Made by a program: the position numbers and the translations under genes
Assembly (NCBI GenBank): GCA_938024995.1
Contig: CALJDU010000053.1
Location: forward strand, 1 to 64,000
DNA from: an uncultured bacterium
GTDB taxonomy: Bacteria; Myxococcota_A; Polyangia; Polyangiales; Houyiibacteriaceae
DNA: 64,000 nt
Direction of reading: 5' to 3'
Notes under the pieces: model-generated
The model's input: only the letters and a program-made list of their open reading frames with translations
Database searches by the model: none
What the model was told of the DNA's origin: nothing
Shown here: positions 52,333-60,945 of the stretch, one piece after another
How the letters are laid out: the number at the start of each line of letters is the position of its first letter
How positions within the stretch are numbered: the first letter of the stretch is position 1

Positions 52333-53250
52333 ATGGCGTTTGAGACAGCAGAAGGCCTGCCGGTGGCGGTGCTCGACATCCTCCCGAACCCCGTCTTCGT
52401 GAAAGACTCCGCGCTTCGTTACGTTTGGGTCAACGACGCCTTCGAGCGCCTCTTCGATCTCACCCGGGCGCAGATCATTGGCCAGCTCGACACAGAGCTC
52501 TTCTGCGATCGGCAGAGCGTTCAGTGCAATGGTGGAGACCTTCGGGTCCTCGCGTCCGGAGAGGTCGACGAAGCGTACGAGACGATGCTCCCGAGCGAGG
52601 GTCGCGTCGAGATGATCACGCGCAAGAGCCGTCTCACGATGGACGACGGAAGCGTCTACTTGGTCGGCATGATGCACGACATCACCAACGTCACGATCGC
52701 GAACGAGCAGCTCAAGGAAACGAAAGCACAGCTGCACCGCGCGGCGCACACCGACGAGCTGACTGGCTGCATGAACCGTCGCGCTCTCTTCGCGCACGCC
52801 GAGGACAAGCTCGACACGGGCGCGCTCTTGATGCTCGACATCGACCACTTCAAGGCTGTGAACGACCGATTCGGGCACGACGCCGGCGACCACGCCTTGG
52901 TTGAGTTCGCGCGTACCGTGCAAGGCATGATTCGCGACGGAGACCTCGTCGCGCGATTGGGCGGCGAAGAGTTTTTGGTCGTGCTCCCGGGCGCGACGGG
53001 TGAGATCGCGTCGGACGTCGCGCGTCGCGTACGAGAAGCGATCGCAGGTGCGGTGATCCAGCACGGCGAAGACGCCATCAAGCTCACGGTGAGCATCGGC
53101 GTCGCCCGCTACTCATCCGAGCAACCCTTCAGTCGCTGGCTCGCGCTGGCGGACGAGCGTCTCTACCAAGCAAAGAGCGATGGCCGCGATCGCGTCGTGA
53201 TGAGCGAACGCCCAGTCAGCTACGAGAGCCTCCCGAAGCTCACGCCGTAG
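52333..53250 (+). CDS. PAS-GGDEF diguanylate cyclase
   Basis: A 305-residue soluble enzyme that makes cyclic di-GMP from two GTP. A PAS sensory domain (about 8-115: ILPNPVFVKDSALRYVWVND; GMMHDITNVT) is joined by a short helix to a GGDEF domain (about 130-290): TDELTGCMNRRALF, LDIDHFKAVNDRFGHDAGD, and the active-site GGEEF. The inhibitory I-site R-x-x-D (RDGD) lies five residues before GGEEF, so product inhibition is expected. ATG 52333 is used; the frame begins at a TTG three codons earlier. No membrane segment. Its 3-prime end overlaps the convergent hydrolase by 31 bases. Confidence 0.93.
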   Translation: MAFETAEGLPVAVLDILPNPVFVKDSALRYVWVNDAFERLFDLTRAQIIGQLDTELFCDRQSVQCNGGDLRVLASGEVDEAYETMLPSEGRVEMITRKSRLTMDDGSVYLVGMMHDITNVTIANEQLKETKAQLHRAAHTDELTGCMNRRALFAHAEDKLDTGALLMLDIDHFKAVNDRFGHDAGDHALVEFARTVQGMIRDGDLVARLGGEEFLVVLPGATGEIASDVARRVREAIAGAVIQHGEDAIKLTVSIGVARYSSEQPFSRWLALADERLYQAKSDGRDRVVMSERPVSYESLPKLTP

Positions 53251-54113
53251 CTCGGCACCACTTCATCATCGAGCCACGCGCCGAGGACCGCGTTGACCTT
53301 CTCGGGGGCTTCTTGCTGCGCCCAGTGCGACACGCCCGGGAGCCGGCGCAACGTAAAGTCGCGAACGAGCTTCTCGGTTCCCTCGACCAGCTCGACACCG
53401 AGCGCTTCGTCTTCGTCGCCCCAGATCATTAGCGTCGGGATCTCAAGCGGCGCGTCTCGCATCTCGAGGATGCGTTGGTTTCGAAGCGCCGCGCGATAGT
53501 AGTTCAGCATCGCGGTCGCGCCACCGGGTCGCTGCGCGTTTGCCTCAAACTCGGCGAGCGTCTCCTCATCGAAGCAGCGTGGATCCTGCGACGTGGACAA
53601 GAAGATATTCTTCACCACGCCTGGCTGCGCGAGCTTGCGCTCTGGCAGAAACGGGACCTGAAAGTAAAACATGTACCAGCTCTTCTTCAGCTGACTTGGG
53701 CGATACAGGCGGCGCTTGAAGATCTGGGGGTGCGGCAAGTTGATCACGACGAACTGCGCGATCGGCAGGTCGCTCAAGACCGAGGCCCAGCCGATCATCC
53801 CGCCCCAGTCGTGACTCACGACGAGCGCATCGCGTAGCCCGCGTTCTTTCCCAAGCGCGATCAAGCCAGCCACGTCTGCGATCAAGTGATCGAGGCGGTA
53901 GGCGTTCACGCCGCGCGGGGTCGACGAGCGCCCGTACCCGCGCAGGTTCGGCGCCCAGACGGTGAAGCCGCGCTGAGTGAGCGTATCGATCTGGTGCCGC
54001 CACGACCGCTTGGTCTCAGGGAAACCGTGAAGCATCAACGCGAGTCGATCCCCACCTTCATAGACATCGGTCTCGAAGGTCATCCCGTTGGCGTCGAGGA
54101 ACTCTGTGCGCAT
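53220..54113 (-). CDS. Alpha/beta hydrolase, epoxide-hydrolase-like
   Basis: A 297-residue alpha/beta hydrolase. Oxyanion motif HGFPE near residue 29, nucleophile elbow SHDWGG with Asp as nucleophile (near residue 101), a cap domain (RRLYRPSQLKKSWYMFYFQV), acid DEDEALG and base His in GVSHWAQQE. Asp as nucleophile plus HGFPE and cap tyrosines are features of soluble epoxide hydrolases; haloalkane dehalogenases share the Asp but differ in the oxyanion motif. It is cytoplasmic and convergent with the diguanylate cyclase gene. Likely role: detoxification or secondary metabolism. Confidence 0.88.
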   Translation of the reverse strand: MRTEFLDANGMTFETDVYEGGDRLALMLHGFPETKRSWRHQIDTLTQRGFTVWAPNLRGYGRSSTPRGVNAYRLDHLIADVAGLIALGKERGLRDALVVSHDWGGMIGWASVLSDLPIAQFVVINLPHPQIFKRRLYRPSQLKKSWYMFYFQVPFLPERKLAQPGVVKNIFLSTSQDPRCFDEETLAEFEANAQRPGGATAMLNYYRAALRNQRILEMRDAPLEIPTLMIWGDEDEALGVELVEGTEKLVRDFTLRRLPGVSHWAQQEAPEKVNAVLGAWLDDEVVPSYGVSFGRLS

Positions 54114-54355
54114 GGCGGATCTTCACGTGAGAGGTCGAGCCGTCAAGCCACGCAGCCAATTCGAACGGAGCGAACGCGAACGTGAACGGGGCGTGATCGT
54201 CAAGCAACACCATGGCTGTGTGTGCGGTGCGCAAGAGATGACGCACGCTCGTCGGCGCGATGACGCATTGCGTGATTGACGCCACGATTTCTCGATGCAA
54301 TTCAGTCGCGAGATCGACGTTTTATGAACCGTGTGTTCGCTGACACGAGGGACCG
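54114..54355. other. Intergenic region between divergent genes
   Basis: About 240 bases between the hydrolase start and the glutamate dehydrogenase start, expected to contain both promoters. No reliable -35/-10 pair or gene is visible to me. Confidence 0.5.
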
Positions 54356-55642
54356 ATGTCCGAGTCTGTAGCCCCATCCGAAGCCCATGCGTACGACTTC
54401 TTTGAGGTCGTCAGTGCCTATCTGCGAAAGGCGACCGACATCGTCGGCCTGCCCGCCCACATCCAAGCCATGCTCGCGCAACCGAAGAACGAGTTGATCG
54501 TTCACTTCCCGGTGCGCATGGACAACGGCAAGTTCAGGATGTTCAAGGGCTACCGCATCCAGCACAACAACTTGCTCGGGCCCTACAAGGGCGGCCTGCG
54601 CTTTCACCAAGACGTCAGCCTCGACGACGTGAAGGCGCTCGCGTCGATGATGACGTGGAAGTGCGCGTTGATGGGCATCCCCTACGGCGGCGCCAAGGGC
54701 GGCGTGAAGTTCAACCCGCGCGAGCTCAGCCAAGACGAGCTCATGCGCGTCACGCGACGCTTCACCCACGCGCTCGGAAACAACATCGGACCGCACCTCG
54801 ACATCCCGGCGCCCGACGTCGGCACCAACAGCCAGATCATGGTGTGGCTGATGGACACCTTCATGAACTCGGTCGGCACCAGCGCCAAGAACGCGCAGCG
54901 CGCGGTCGTCACTGGAAAGACGATTGAGTGCGGCGGCTCCGCGGGCCGTAACAAGGCGACCTCGCAAGGCCTCGTGCACTGCGTGACCGAGTGGGCCAAG
55001 GCGAACCGCTTCGACCTCGAGGGCAAGACCGCGATCATCCAGGGCTTCGGCAACGTCGGCAGCTTCGCCGCGCTCTTGCTCGCGAAGCTCGGCGTCTCGA
55101 CCATCGCGACCGGTGACCACTCGGGCTACATGTCGAGCACCGAGGGCTTCAACGCGCACAAGCTCCGCGAGTACGTTTCGAAAAACGGAAGCATCGACGG
55201 TTACGCGGGCGGCACGCCCATCTCGCGCGATGAGTTTTTCGGGACCAAGGCCGACATCTTCATCCCGGCCGCCCTGGAGAACCAGATCGGCGCGCACGAG
55301 GCGCAGCTCCTTGACGTGAAGCTCATCGCAGAAGGCGCGAACGGCCCGACCAACCTGGACGGCGAGCGAATCCTCGACGAGCGCGGCATCCCGATCATCC
55401 CGGACATTCTCTGCAACAGCGGTGGCGTCACGGTGAGCTACTACGAGTGGGTCCAGAACCTGAACAGCGAAGCGTGGGATCTCGAGAAGGTCGACGCGAA
55501 GCTCGAGAAGGCGATGAAGGACGCGTACGGGCGCGTGATGCAGGTCTCGCGAGACCGGAACATCACGCCACGCATCGCGGCCTACGTGGTCGCGCTTGAG
55601 CGGCTCAACGTCGCCTTCAGCCAGCGCGGCATCTTCCCCTGA
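54356..55642 (+). CDS. gdhA: Glutamate dehydrogenase (Glu/Leu/Phe/Val dehydrogenase family)
   Basis: A 428-residue amino-acid dehydrogenase that interconverts glutamate and 2-oxoglutarate plus ammonia, linking nitrogen and carbon metabolism. The substrate domain has GPYKGGLRFHQDVS, catalytic-lysine motif PYGGAKGGVKFNP, and PAPDVGTNSQIM. The cofactor domain has the Rossmann motif IIQGFGNVGSFAA near residue 228, then PAALENQI, LIAEGANGPT and ILCNSGGVTVSYYEWVQN. Length and motifs match hexameric bacterial enzymes of about 420 residues. Start ATG with GAGG about five bases upstream. A strong terminator follows. NAD or NADP preference cannot be fixed by eye. Confidence 0.95.
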   Translation: MSESVAPSEAHAYDFFEVVSAYLRKATDIVGLPAHIQAMLAQPKNELIVHFPVRMDNGKFRMFKGYRIQHNNLLGPYKGGLRFHQDVSLDDVKALASMMTWKCALMGIPYGGAKGGVKFNPRELSQDELMRVTRRFTHALGNNIGPHLDIPAPDVGTNSQIMVWLMDTFMNSVGTSAKNAQRAVVTGKTIECGGSAGRNKATSQGLVHCVTEWAKANRFDLEGKTAIIQGFGNVGSFAALLLAKLGVSTIATGDHSGYMSSTEGFNAHKLREYVSKNGSIDGYAGGTPISRDEFFGTKADIFIPAALENQIGAHEAQLLDVKLIAEGANGPTNLDGERILDERGIPIIPDILCNSGGVTVSYYEWVQNLNSEAWDLEKVDAKLEKAMKDAYGRVMQVSRDRNITPRIAAYVVALERLNVAFSQRGIFP

Positions 55643-55715
55643 GGCGACGCTTCCCCTGAGGCGGCGCTTGAAGACAACGCTTCAACACAATGCGTTGCGA
55701 GTTCGACCGCAAATG

Positions 55716-55747
55716 AAAACGGCGCGCCATCACTGGCGCGCCGTTTT
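55716..55747 (+). terminator. Terminator of glutamate dehydrogenase
   Basis: A 14-bp perfect stem (AAAACGGCGCGCCA and its complement) with a 4-base loop, ending in TTTT. It lies 74 bases after the gdhA stop. Confidence 0.9.
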
Positions 55748-56020
55748 GCGTTCTTCGGAGTTGGATTTGGAGGATGAATGAATGCGTTTGAAGAGAGGGT
55801 CAGCACGACCCACCGAGTGGACGAAACCGGATGGATTCGGAGGTTCTTGGAGGTGATGAAGAGGTGGCCTCGTCCCCTCGGTGCGTAGCGCTGTGCTTCT
55901 CTTGTTCGCGTGCTTGTTTGGGTCTGCCTCGTTCGTATTCGTTGTTCGTGTTCGTTGTTCGTGTTCGTTGTTGTTTGTGTTCGGGGTTCTTGTTTTCGAT
56001 GCCTATGCGGCGTCAGTCAT
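55748..56020. repeat. Non-coding spacer with TTCGTTGTTCGTG repeats
   Basis: No gene seen. From about 55931 to 55980 the 13-base unit TTCGTTGTTCGTG occurs twice in tandem with flanking partial copies. The complementary strand is GAACAACGAACAC-rich, like the spacers of the 226-bp repeats near 17.4 kb. Confidence 0.6.
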
Positions 56021-56467
56021 TCACGCGCTGGGGCCGCGAACGCGCGCTCGACTGACGAGCCATCCGTCGCCGTGTCGCCGGAGGACCATCTGTGCATCGA
56101 CCAAGCCGCTCTCCGTGCGAACGCGAAGGCCGACGTCCGCACGGTCACCCTCGATCGCGATGGAGCGCTGCACTTCTTCGACCTGTCCTTCGAGCTCTCG
56201 CGCGGCCTCCCGGACCATTCGCGCGAGCTGCACTTCATCGCCTTCGTCGAAGAGCACCTCGCGGTTACCCACCCGAGCGTCGATCGGCTCGCGTGCCGGA
56301 TCGGTGAACGTGAGCGCTTCGTCGATCTGCTCCGTGTCGACCTGGCCGATCAGCAGATCAATGAAATCGTCGACCTGCTCCTCATCCGTAATGACGAGCG
56401 CGTCGAGCACCACGCTCCCCATGAGCAAGCAGATGGCGGCGAGAATCGCGATGGACTTGAGCGACAT
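56021..56467 (-). CDS. Small membrane-anchored protein, unknown function
   Basis: A 148-residue protein. ATG 56467 gives an N-terminal hydrophobic helix (SLKSIAILAAICLLMGSVVL) without lipobox, so it is a signal anchor or cleaved signal. The rest resembles a small NTF2/DUF-type alpha+beta domain: DDFIDLLIGQVDTEQIDEAL, DEVQLARMVREAARELEGQV, VGLRVRTESGLVDAQMVL and GWLVSRARV at the end. I cannot name a family. The open frame upstream of the ATG is not family-like and lacks a ribosome site. Likely periplasmic. Confidence 0.6.
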   Translation of the reverse strand: MSLKSIAILAAICLLMGSVVLDALVITDEEQVDDFIDLLIGQVDTEQIDEALTFTDPAREPIDARVGNREVLFDEGDEVQLARMVREAARELEGQVEEVQRSIAIEGDRADVGLRVRTESGLVDAQMVLRRHGDGWLVSRARVRGPSA

Positions 56468-56622
56468 GCAGAAGGGTTTTGCAGCCCGCGTGCCAACGTG
56501 GATCACGGGGAAATTCGCGAGATCCGACCGTCGCCAACCCAAACGCGGCGACAGGGTGTCGGGCACAGAATCTCTCCGCTGCCAATCTGTCAGCGGTTCG
56601 TGGCGGTTCGTGAGGAGCTGGC

Positions 56623-57174
56623 TTAGCGAACGTGGAAGGTCGGGCTCTCGACGCGGTGCAACCCGTTACAACTCGTCACCACGAAACGGTACGCGCCGCG
56701 CTCCGCGTGGCTGCACTCTCGGCACTCTCCGCACGCGTCATCGCCGACCTTGCGGGTCCACGCGGGCGGCGTGAGCTCAGCGCCCGCGATCAACTCGCGA
56801 CACTCCGGAATCGGATCGCCACAGCTCGCCCGCAGACCCAGCGCGGACGGAACCACGACCGCCTCGCCCTCTCCGAACGTCTCCCCCGATGCACGCTCCA
56901 GCGTGACGCGTCCCGCGAGCGACGACTCGCCCGTCACGCGAACGACCAAGGTCACGCCGTCCAGGTCATCACGCACCGAGATCTCCACCTCGGGCGCAGG
57001 TCCGGGATCGGGCCGCTCGGGTTCCGCGACCTCTGGAACAGGTTCCGCTTCGGCGACCGGCGGAGCGACGGTCTCCGCGGGCGGCGCGACGGGCTCGGTC
57101 TCGGACGCCCCGCACGCGATGGACTGGAGCGACAAGAACGCGAGCGTCATGGAGAAAAGGAGGTCTCGGTTCAT
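56623..57174 (-). CDS. Putative lipoprotein
   Basis: A 183-residue lipoprotein. Signal LAFLSLQSIAC gives a lipobox near residue 21. A Pro/Glu/Ala-rich linker of about 40 residues (EPVAPPAETVAPPVAEAEPV) leads to a beta-rich domain with an internal Cys cluster (DDACGECRECSHAERGAYRF) and a last Cys at TSCNG. It starts 12 bases after the stop of the M23 peptidase gene, so both are probably in one operon and act at the cell wall. No family recognised. Confidence 0.68.
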   Translation of the reverse strand: MNRDLLFSMTLAFLSLQSIACGASETEPVAPPAETVAPPVAEAEPVPEVAEPERPDPGPAPEVEISVRDDLDGVTLVVRVTGESSLAGRVTLERASGETFGEGEAVVVPSALGLRASCGDPIPECRELIAGAELTPPAWTRKVGDDACGECRECSHAERGAYRFVVTSCNGLHRVESPTFHVR

Positions 57175-57186
57175 CTGTTCTGCACT

Positions 57187-58581
57187 CTACTCTTCGAGGT
57201 CCATGTCCGTCTGAAAGTCGGAGTCGTCCGCCGGGAGGTCGAACTCGCGTTCAGGGTCTAGCTGCTCGTCTTCCGAGAGCGCAGGAGCGCGCGGCGCAGG
57301 TTCCGGCGCGGTCTCCTGTACGGGCGCGGTCTCCGCCTCGTCCACTCGCGTGACCTCGATCTCCACCGGCGCGTCTTGCATCGGCAGCTCGGTCTCCTCA
57401 TCGGTCAGCTCTTCTTCCGCCTCTGGCGCACGATCAAACACGGGAGGCGGCAAGCCAGCCGCGACCGCGCGCGCGATCTGGCGACGCTGACGCTCAAGCT
57501 GACGCGTCTGCATCGCGGACCGTTTGGTCTCCGCGCGCTCCGCTTGGGCCCGCATCAGTTCCATTCGCTGCTCGCGATCTGGCACCTCGACGAACCGGCG
57601 CTCGGGATTGCGCGGATGCGATCGCACGTGCCACTCAAAGTGAAGATGCGGCGCGCGGGCGAGCCCCGTCTTGCCGACCTCGCCGATCACTTCACCGCGG
57701 GCGACGAACTGACCCGAGATGACATAGGCGGCCTGAAGGTGCGCGTACTTGGTGATCGTGTTGTCGCTGTGGAGGATCGCGACGAGGTTCCCGTAGCCCT
57801 CGATCCCGTTGTCGGCGTACGCCACGATGCCCGCGTTGGTCGCGCGCACGTGCGCACCTTCCGCGGCGGGGATGTCGACGCCGTCGTGACGCACGTGACG
57901 AACATTCGCGCGGGTGCGTACGTGTCCGAACCCGCGCCCAAGATAGCCCTCTTGCACCGGCCACAAGAGCGTCTCTTCGGCCGGCGTGGTGATCACCGAC
58001 AAGAGCTCGGGTTCCGCGGGTCGCGAGAAGAGACGCCAGTACGTCCGCTTGGTCCCGAGCCCCAGCTCCAGCGCGCGCTCGTGGGCCTCACCACGCGGGA
58101 CCGGGATCCGTCGCGGTCCATCGCAAAAGAAGCGTCCGCCGTTGCGCCGGCCGCAGCGCCGATTCTCTTCTCGCCACACGATCGCGTCCACGTCGACTGT
58201 TAAGCCAGGACCGCTGACCGTCGCCGGTGCTTCCTCGGTCGCGTCTTGCTCCAGCGCCGTGAGCGCTTCGGGGGTATCCGCCGCCCCGTTGGCGAACGCT
58301 TCCGTGATGGCCGCCGCGACCTGAGGCGGTACCCCTGCCTCGTTCGTCGTCGCCACCTCCGAAGCGACCTCGACAACATCCGCGCGCCCTTCCGAAGACG
58401 CTCCATCGTATGTGTCCACGGTCTCAGCGCGCGCGGCTTCTGCGCGCACCGCATCGGAACGTGTCTTCCGCGCGGAGACACCAAGGGAGATCGCGAACGA
58501 GAGGGTCCCGCACACGACGATGCCCAGGATGAGCACCGCGGGCCGACGAAAGGCGGCGCTCCGGCTGCGATCTTCGCGCAC
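57187..58581 (-). CDS. M23-family peptidase (LytM/NlpD-like), membrane-anchored
   Basis: A 464-residue protein with one N-terminal helix (PAVLILGIVVCGTLSFAISL), a Glu/Ala-rich periplasmic linker, and a peptidase M23 (lysostaphin-like) domain at about 205-320. Zinc ligands are visible in VRHDGVDIPA (His and Asp) and HLHFEWH (two His), so it may be an active endopeptidase cutting peptidoglycan cross-links. The C-terminal 110 residues are a Arg-rich helix (RQLERQRRQIARAVAAG) and then an acidic disordered tail. The middle part before the M23 domain contains two Cys (RCGRRNGGRFFCDG). Followed in the same direction by the lipoprotein at 56623. Confidence 0.9.
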   Translation of the reverse strand: MREDRSRSAAFRRPAVLILGIVVCGTLSFAISLGVSARKTRSDAVRAEAARAETVDTYDGASSEGRADVVEVASEVATTNEAGVPPQVAAAITEAFANGAADTPEALTALEQDATEEAPATVSGPGLTVDVDAIVWREENRRCGRRNGGRFFCDGPRRIPVPRGEAHERALELGLGTKRTYWRLFSRPAEPELLSVITTPAEETLLWPVQEGYLGRGFGHVRTRANVRHVRHDGVDIPAAEGAHVRATNAGIVAYADNGIEGYGNLVAILHSDNTITKYAHLQAAYVISGQFVARGEVIGEVGKTGLARAPHLHFEWHVRSHPRNPERRFVEVPDREQRMELMRAQAERAETKRSAMQTRQLERQRRQIARAVAAGLPPPVFDRAPEAEEELTDEETELPMQDAPVEIEVTRVDEAETAPVQETAPEPAPRAPALSEDEQLDPEREFDLPADDSDFQTDMDLEE

Positions 58582-58630
58582 GACGGCTCACCTTGGGCGA
58601 AGGATCTCGCGCTGTAAAGCGACCCCGACC

Positions 58631-59356
58631 TCAGCGCGCAGGGCAGCTCGCGGACCCGGGCATAAGCCGAGGATCATGCGAGACGACCGGCCGCGGATCG
58701 AGCGTGTCGTGGATCTCGAACGTGACCCGACGGTTCGCGGCGCGGCCTTCTCGGTTCGCGGTGTGATCGACCATGCGCTCCCGACCACGTCCCACGATCA
58801 TGATCTTTCCTGCAGGCGCCCCGAGCGCGACCAGCGCATCACGGATCGTTCGCGAACGCGCTTCTGCGGTCGCCACCGGAAACGGTTCACCATCGGTGGA
58901 GTGACCCTCGACGAGGACCTCGGCGCCCAACGCGAGCAACCTCGCGAGCCGTCGCAGAAACGGAAGGTGCGGGATCGTGACGTCGGTCTCCCGCTGGCCA
59001 AAGTAGAGCACCTCGGGCGTCAACGTACCGATCTGCTCAGGGCACCCATCGCCGTCTTCGTCGTTGTTGTACGTCTCGGCGTCACGCGGACAGCGATCAC
59101 AACGATCCAGAACGCGATCACCATCCAGGTCGCCGTCGCTATCGTCCGGCGCGTCGCTCGGCGCGGGCACCATCACATCTGCTGACGCCAGCTGTTCGCC
59201 AGACTCGTCTCCTGAAACAACCGTCACGGGTTGATGGTCCACAACCGTGGAGCGCTGCTGTGAGACCACGTTGCTTGTCGGCGCAGGGCAGCTGGAACCA
59301 CACCCAGAAACAAGACAAACACAGATCCACAGCGTGACGTAGGCGAGACCACGCAC
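58631..59356 (-). CDS. OmpA-family lipoprotein with thrombospondin-3-like motif
   Basis: A protein of about 241 residues if GTG 59356 is used, which gives signal LAYVTLWICVCLVSGC with lipobox LVSGC. A Ser/Val linker precedes an acidic calcium-binding type segment (DDSDGDLDGDRVLDRCDRCP; EDGDGCPE) like thrombospondin type 3 repeats that join linker and OmpA domain in many delta-proteobacterial proteins. The OmpA/Pal domain follows: EVLYFGQRETDVTIPHLPFL, VLVEGHSTDGEPF, ARSRTIRDALVALG and ANRRVTFEI. It is predicted to bind peptidoglycan. The frame is open to 59494, but that part is not signal-like. Confidence 0.83.
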   Translation of the reverse strand: MRGLAYVTLWICVCLVSGCGSSCPAPTSNVVSQQRSTVVDHQPVTVVSGDESGEQLASADVMVPAPSDAPDDSDGDLDGDRVLDRCDRCPRDAETYNNDEDGDGCPEQIGTLTPEVLYFGQRETDVTIPHLPFLRRLARLLALGAEVLVEGHSTDGEPFPVATAEARSRTIRDALVALGAPAGKIMIVGRGRERMVDHTANREGRAANRRVTFEIHDTLDPRPVVSHDPRLMPGSASCPAR

Positions 59357-59565
59357 GAAGGGGCTCGAAGTACCCTTGGATGGCGCGTTTTGTCTCCCCG
59401 TTCGCACGGCTGGAACGTAGACCGGCTCGCGGCATGTTGCATCTCGTGAGCGCTGACCAAGAGAGTTTTTTCGACGTCCGATTCCACTAGGCAAGCGCTG
59501 GTAGTCTTCCTACAGTTCGACCGCCGATTGATGAACACCTCGCCGCGCCATAGTCGGTCCCCCGG

Positions 59566-60945
59566 ATGAGGGACCGAATCGGAAACTGCCGAATCCTTGG
59601 TGAGATCGGCAGCGGAGGCATGGCCGTTGTCTACAAGGCGGTGCAGGAGCCGCTGGGACGCGTGGTCGCGATCAAGGCGCTGAAGCCGTCGATCGCGATG
59701 GACAGCCAGTTCGCCAAGCGCTTCGAGCGCGAGGCCCATTTCATGGCCTCCCTGCAGCACGAGAACATCCTCCACGTTGTCGACTTCGTGAAGGACGGCA
59801 GCTCCATGTACATCGTCATGGAGTACGTGCAGGGGATCGATCTCTACGATCTCTTGGATCACTCCCCGACCTTGCCGGTCGAGGTCGCCGCGATCATCGG
59901 GATGCAGGTCGCGCGCGCGCTCGACTACGCGCACTTCCGCGGGATCATCCATCGCGACATCAAGCCCGCGAACATCATGATCAGCCAGCAAGGCGAAGTG
60001 AAGCTGATGGACTTCGGCATCGCGCGCGATGACAAGCTCAGCGATCTCACCGAGACCGGAACGGGACTCGGCACCCCGAGCTACATGAGCCCCGAGCAGA
60101 TCCTCGGCGACAAGCTCGACTTCCGCAGCGACGTCTTCAGCGTCGGCATCGTCCTCTATCAAATGGTCACGGGTCAGAAGCCGTTCGTCGAAGATGAAGC
60201 GCGCACCGTGATGCAGAAGATCCGGCTCGACCGATTCACGAGCGCGCGCAAAGTGAACCCGAAGGTGCCGCGTCAGTTCGAGCGCATCTTGGGTCGCTGC
60301 ATGGAGAAGATGCCGGCCAACCGTTACCCGACAACGCAGGCGCTCATCGACGACTTGATGGAGTTCCTCGCTGCGCGGGTTCCGATGAACTACAGCGCGC
60401 GCTTGGTCATGTACCTCCGCGACGTGGGCGTGATGCCCGACGATGAAGCGGACGCGATCCTCGCGACCGGCATCGCGCGCAACGCCAAGGACGGTCCACG
60501 AGATCGCCGACTCTTGCGCCACGTCGGCTCCATGCAAGCGCTCGCGCTCTGCGGGGTGCTGGTGGGCGGCGGTGTCGTGCAGGGCGCGGCCGGTCGGCTC
60601 GGGGGTGAAAACGAGGACTTCGCGGCGGCCTCCGGTCACCAGGTGATCCCTGCGCGCGCCGGCTACCTCCGCTTCGTCGTGGAGCCCTGGGCGGACGTCT
60701 ACATCGACGGGCAGAAGGTGCTCACGACACCGTCCGCGCAACAGATCGCGCTCCCTCCGGGCCGACACTTCCTCAAGTTCACGAACCCGTACTTCCTCGA
60801 GGTGCAACAAGAGGTCCGTGTCCGTGAAGACCAGACCGACACCATCTCGATCGAGATGCAGCCGCGGCACGTCTTGGCCGATGAGATCGTTCCTGAAGAA
60901 GAGCCGCCGCGCGATCCACCGCGCCGTCGTCGAGGCGATCAGTGA
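59566..60945 (+). CDS. Ser/Thr protein kinase with PEGA domain
   Basis: A 459-residue Hanks-type kinase. Kinase domain at about 8-270: glycine loop EIGSGGMAVVYKA, VAIKALKP lysine, HRDIKPANIM, MDFGIAR, and SYMSPEQ. All catalytic residues are present. A helical linker with MNYSARLVMYLRDVGVMPDD and a hydrophobic segment (LALCGVLVGGGVVQGAAG, about 325-343) that may span the membrane follow. Then a PEGA beta domain at about 365-430 (YLRFVVEPWADVYIDGQKV; PPGRHFLKFTNPYF) would be outside the cytoplasm. The stop overlaps the GTG start of the LysM gene by four bases (GTGA), so the two are translationally coupled. Confidence 0.9.
   Translation: MRDRIGNCRILGEIGSGGMAVVYKAVQEPLGRVVAIKALKPSIAMDSQFAKRFEREAHFMASLQHENILHVVDFVKDGSSMYIVMEYVQGIDLYDLLDHSPTLPVEVAAIIGMQVARALDYAHFRGIIHRDIKPANIMISQQGEVKLMDFGIARDDKLSDLTETGTGLGTPSYMSPEQILGDKLDFRSDVFSVGIVLYQMVTGQKPFVEDEARTVMQKIRLDRFTSARKVNPKVPRQFERILGRCMEKMPANRYPTTQALIDDLMEFLAARVPMNYSARLVMYLRDVGVMPDDEADAILATGIARNAKDGPRDRRLLRHVGSMQALALCGVLVGGGVVQGAAGRLGGENEDFAAASGHQVIPARAGYLRFVVEPWADVYIDGQKVLTTPSAQQIALPPGRHFLKFTNPYFLEVQQEVRVREDQTDTISIEMQPRHVLADEIVPEEEPPRDPPRRRRGDQ

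Noticed and set aside
55881..56774. 297-codon plus-strand frame rich in Phe/Val/Cys then Ser/Arg
   Set aside because: The beginning is the TTCGTTGTTCGTG low-complexity repeat and the rest is antisense to the small membrane protein at 56021.
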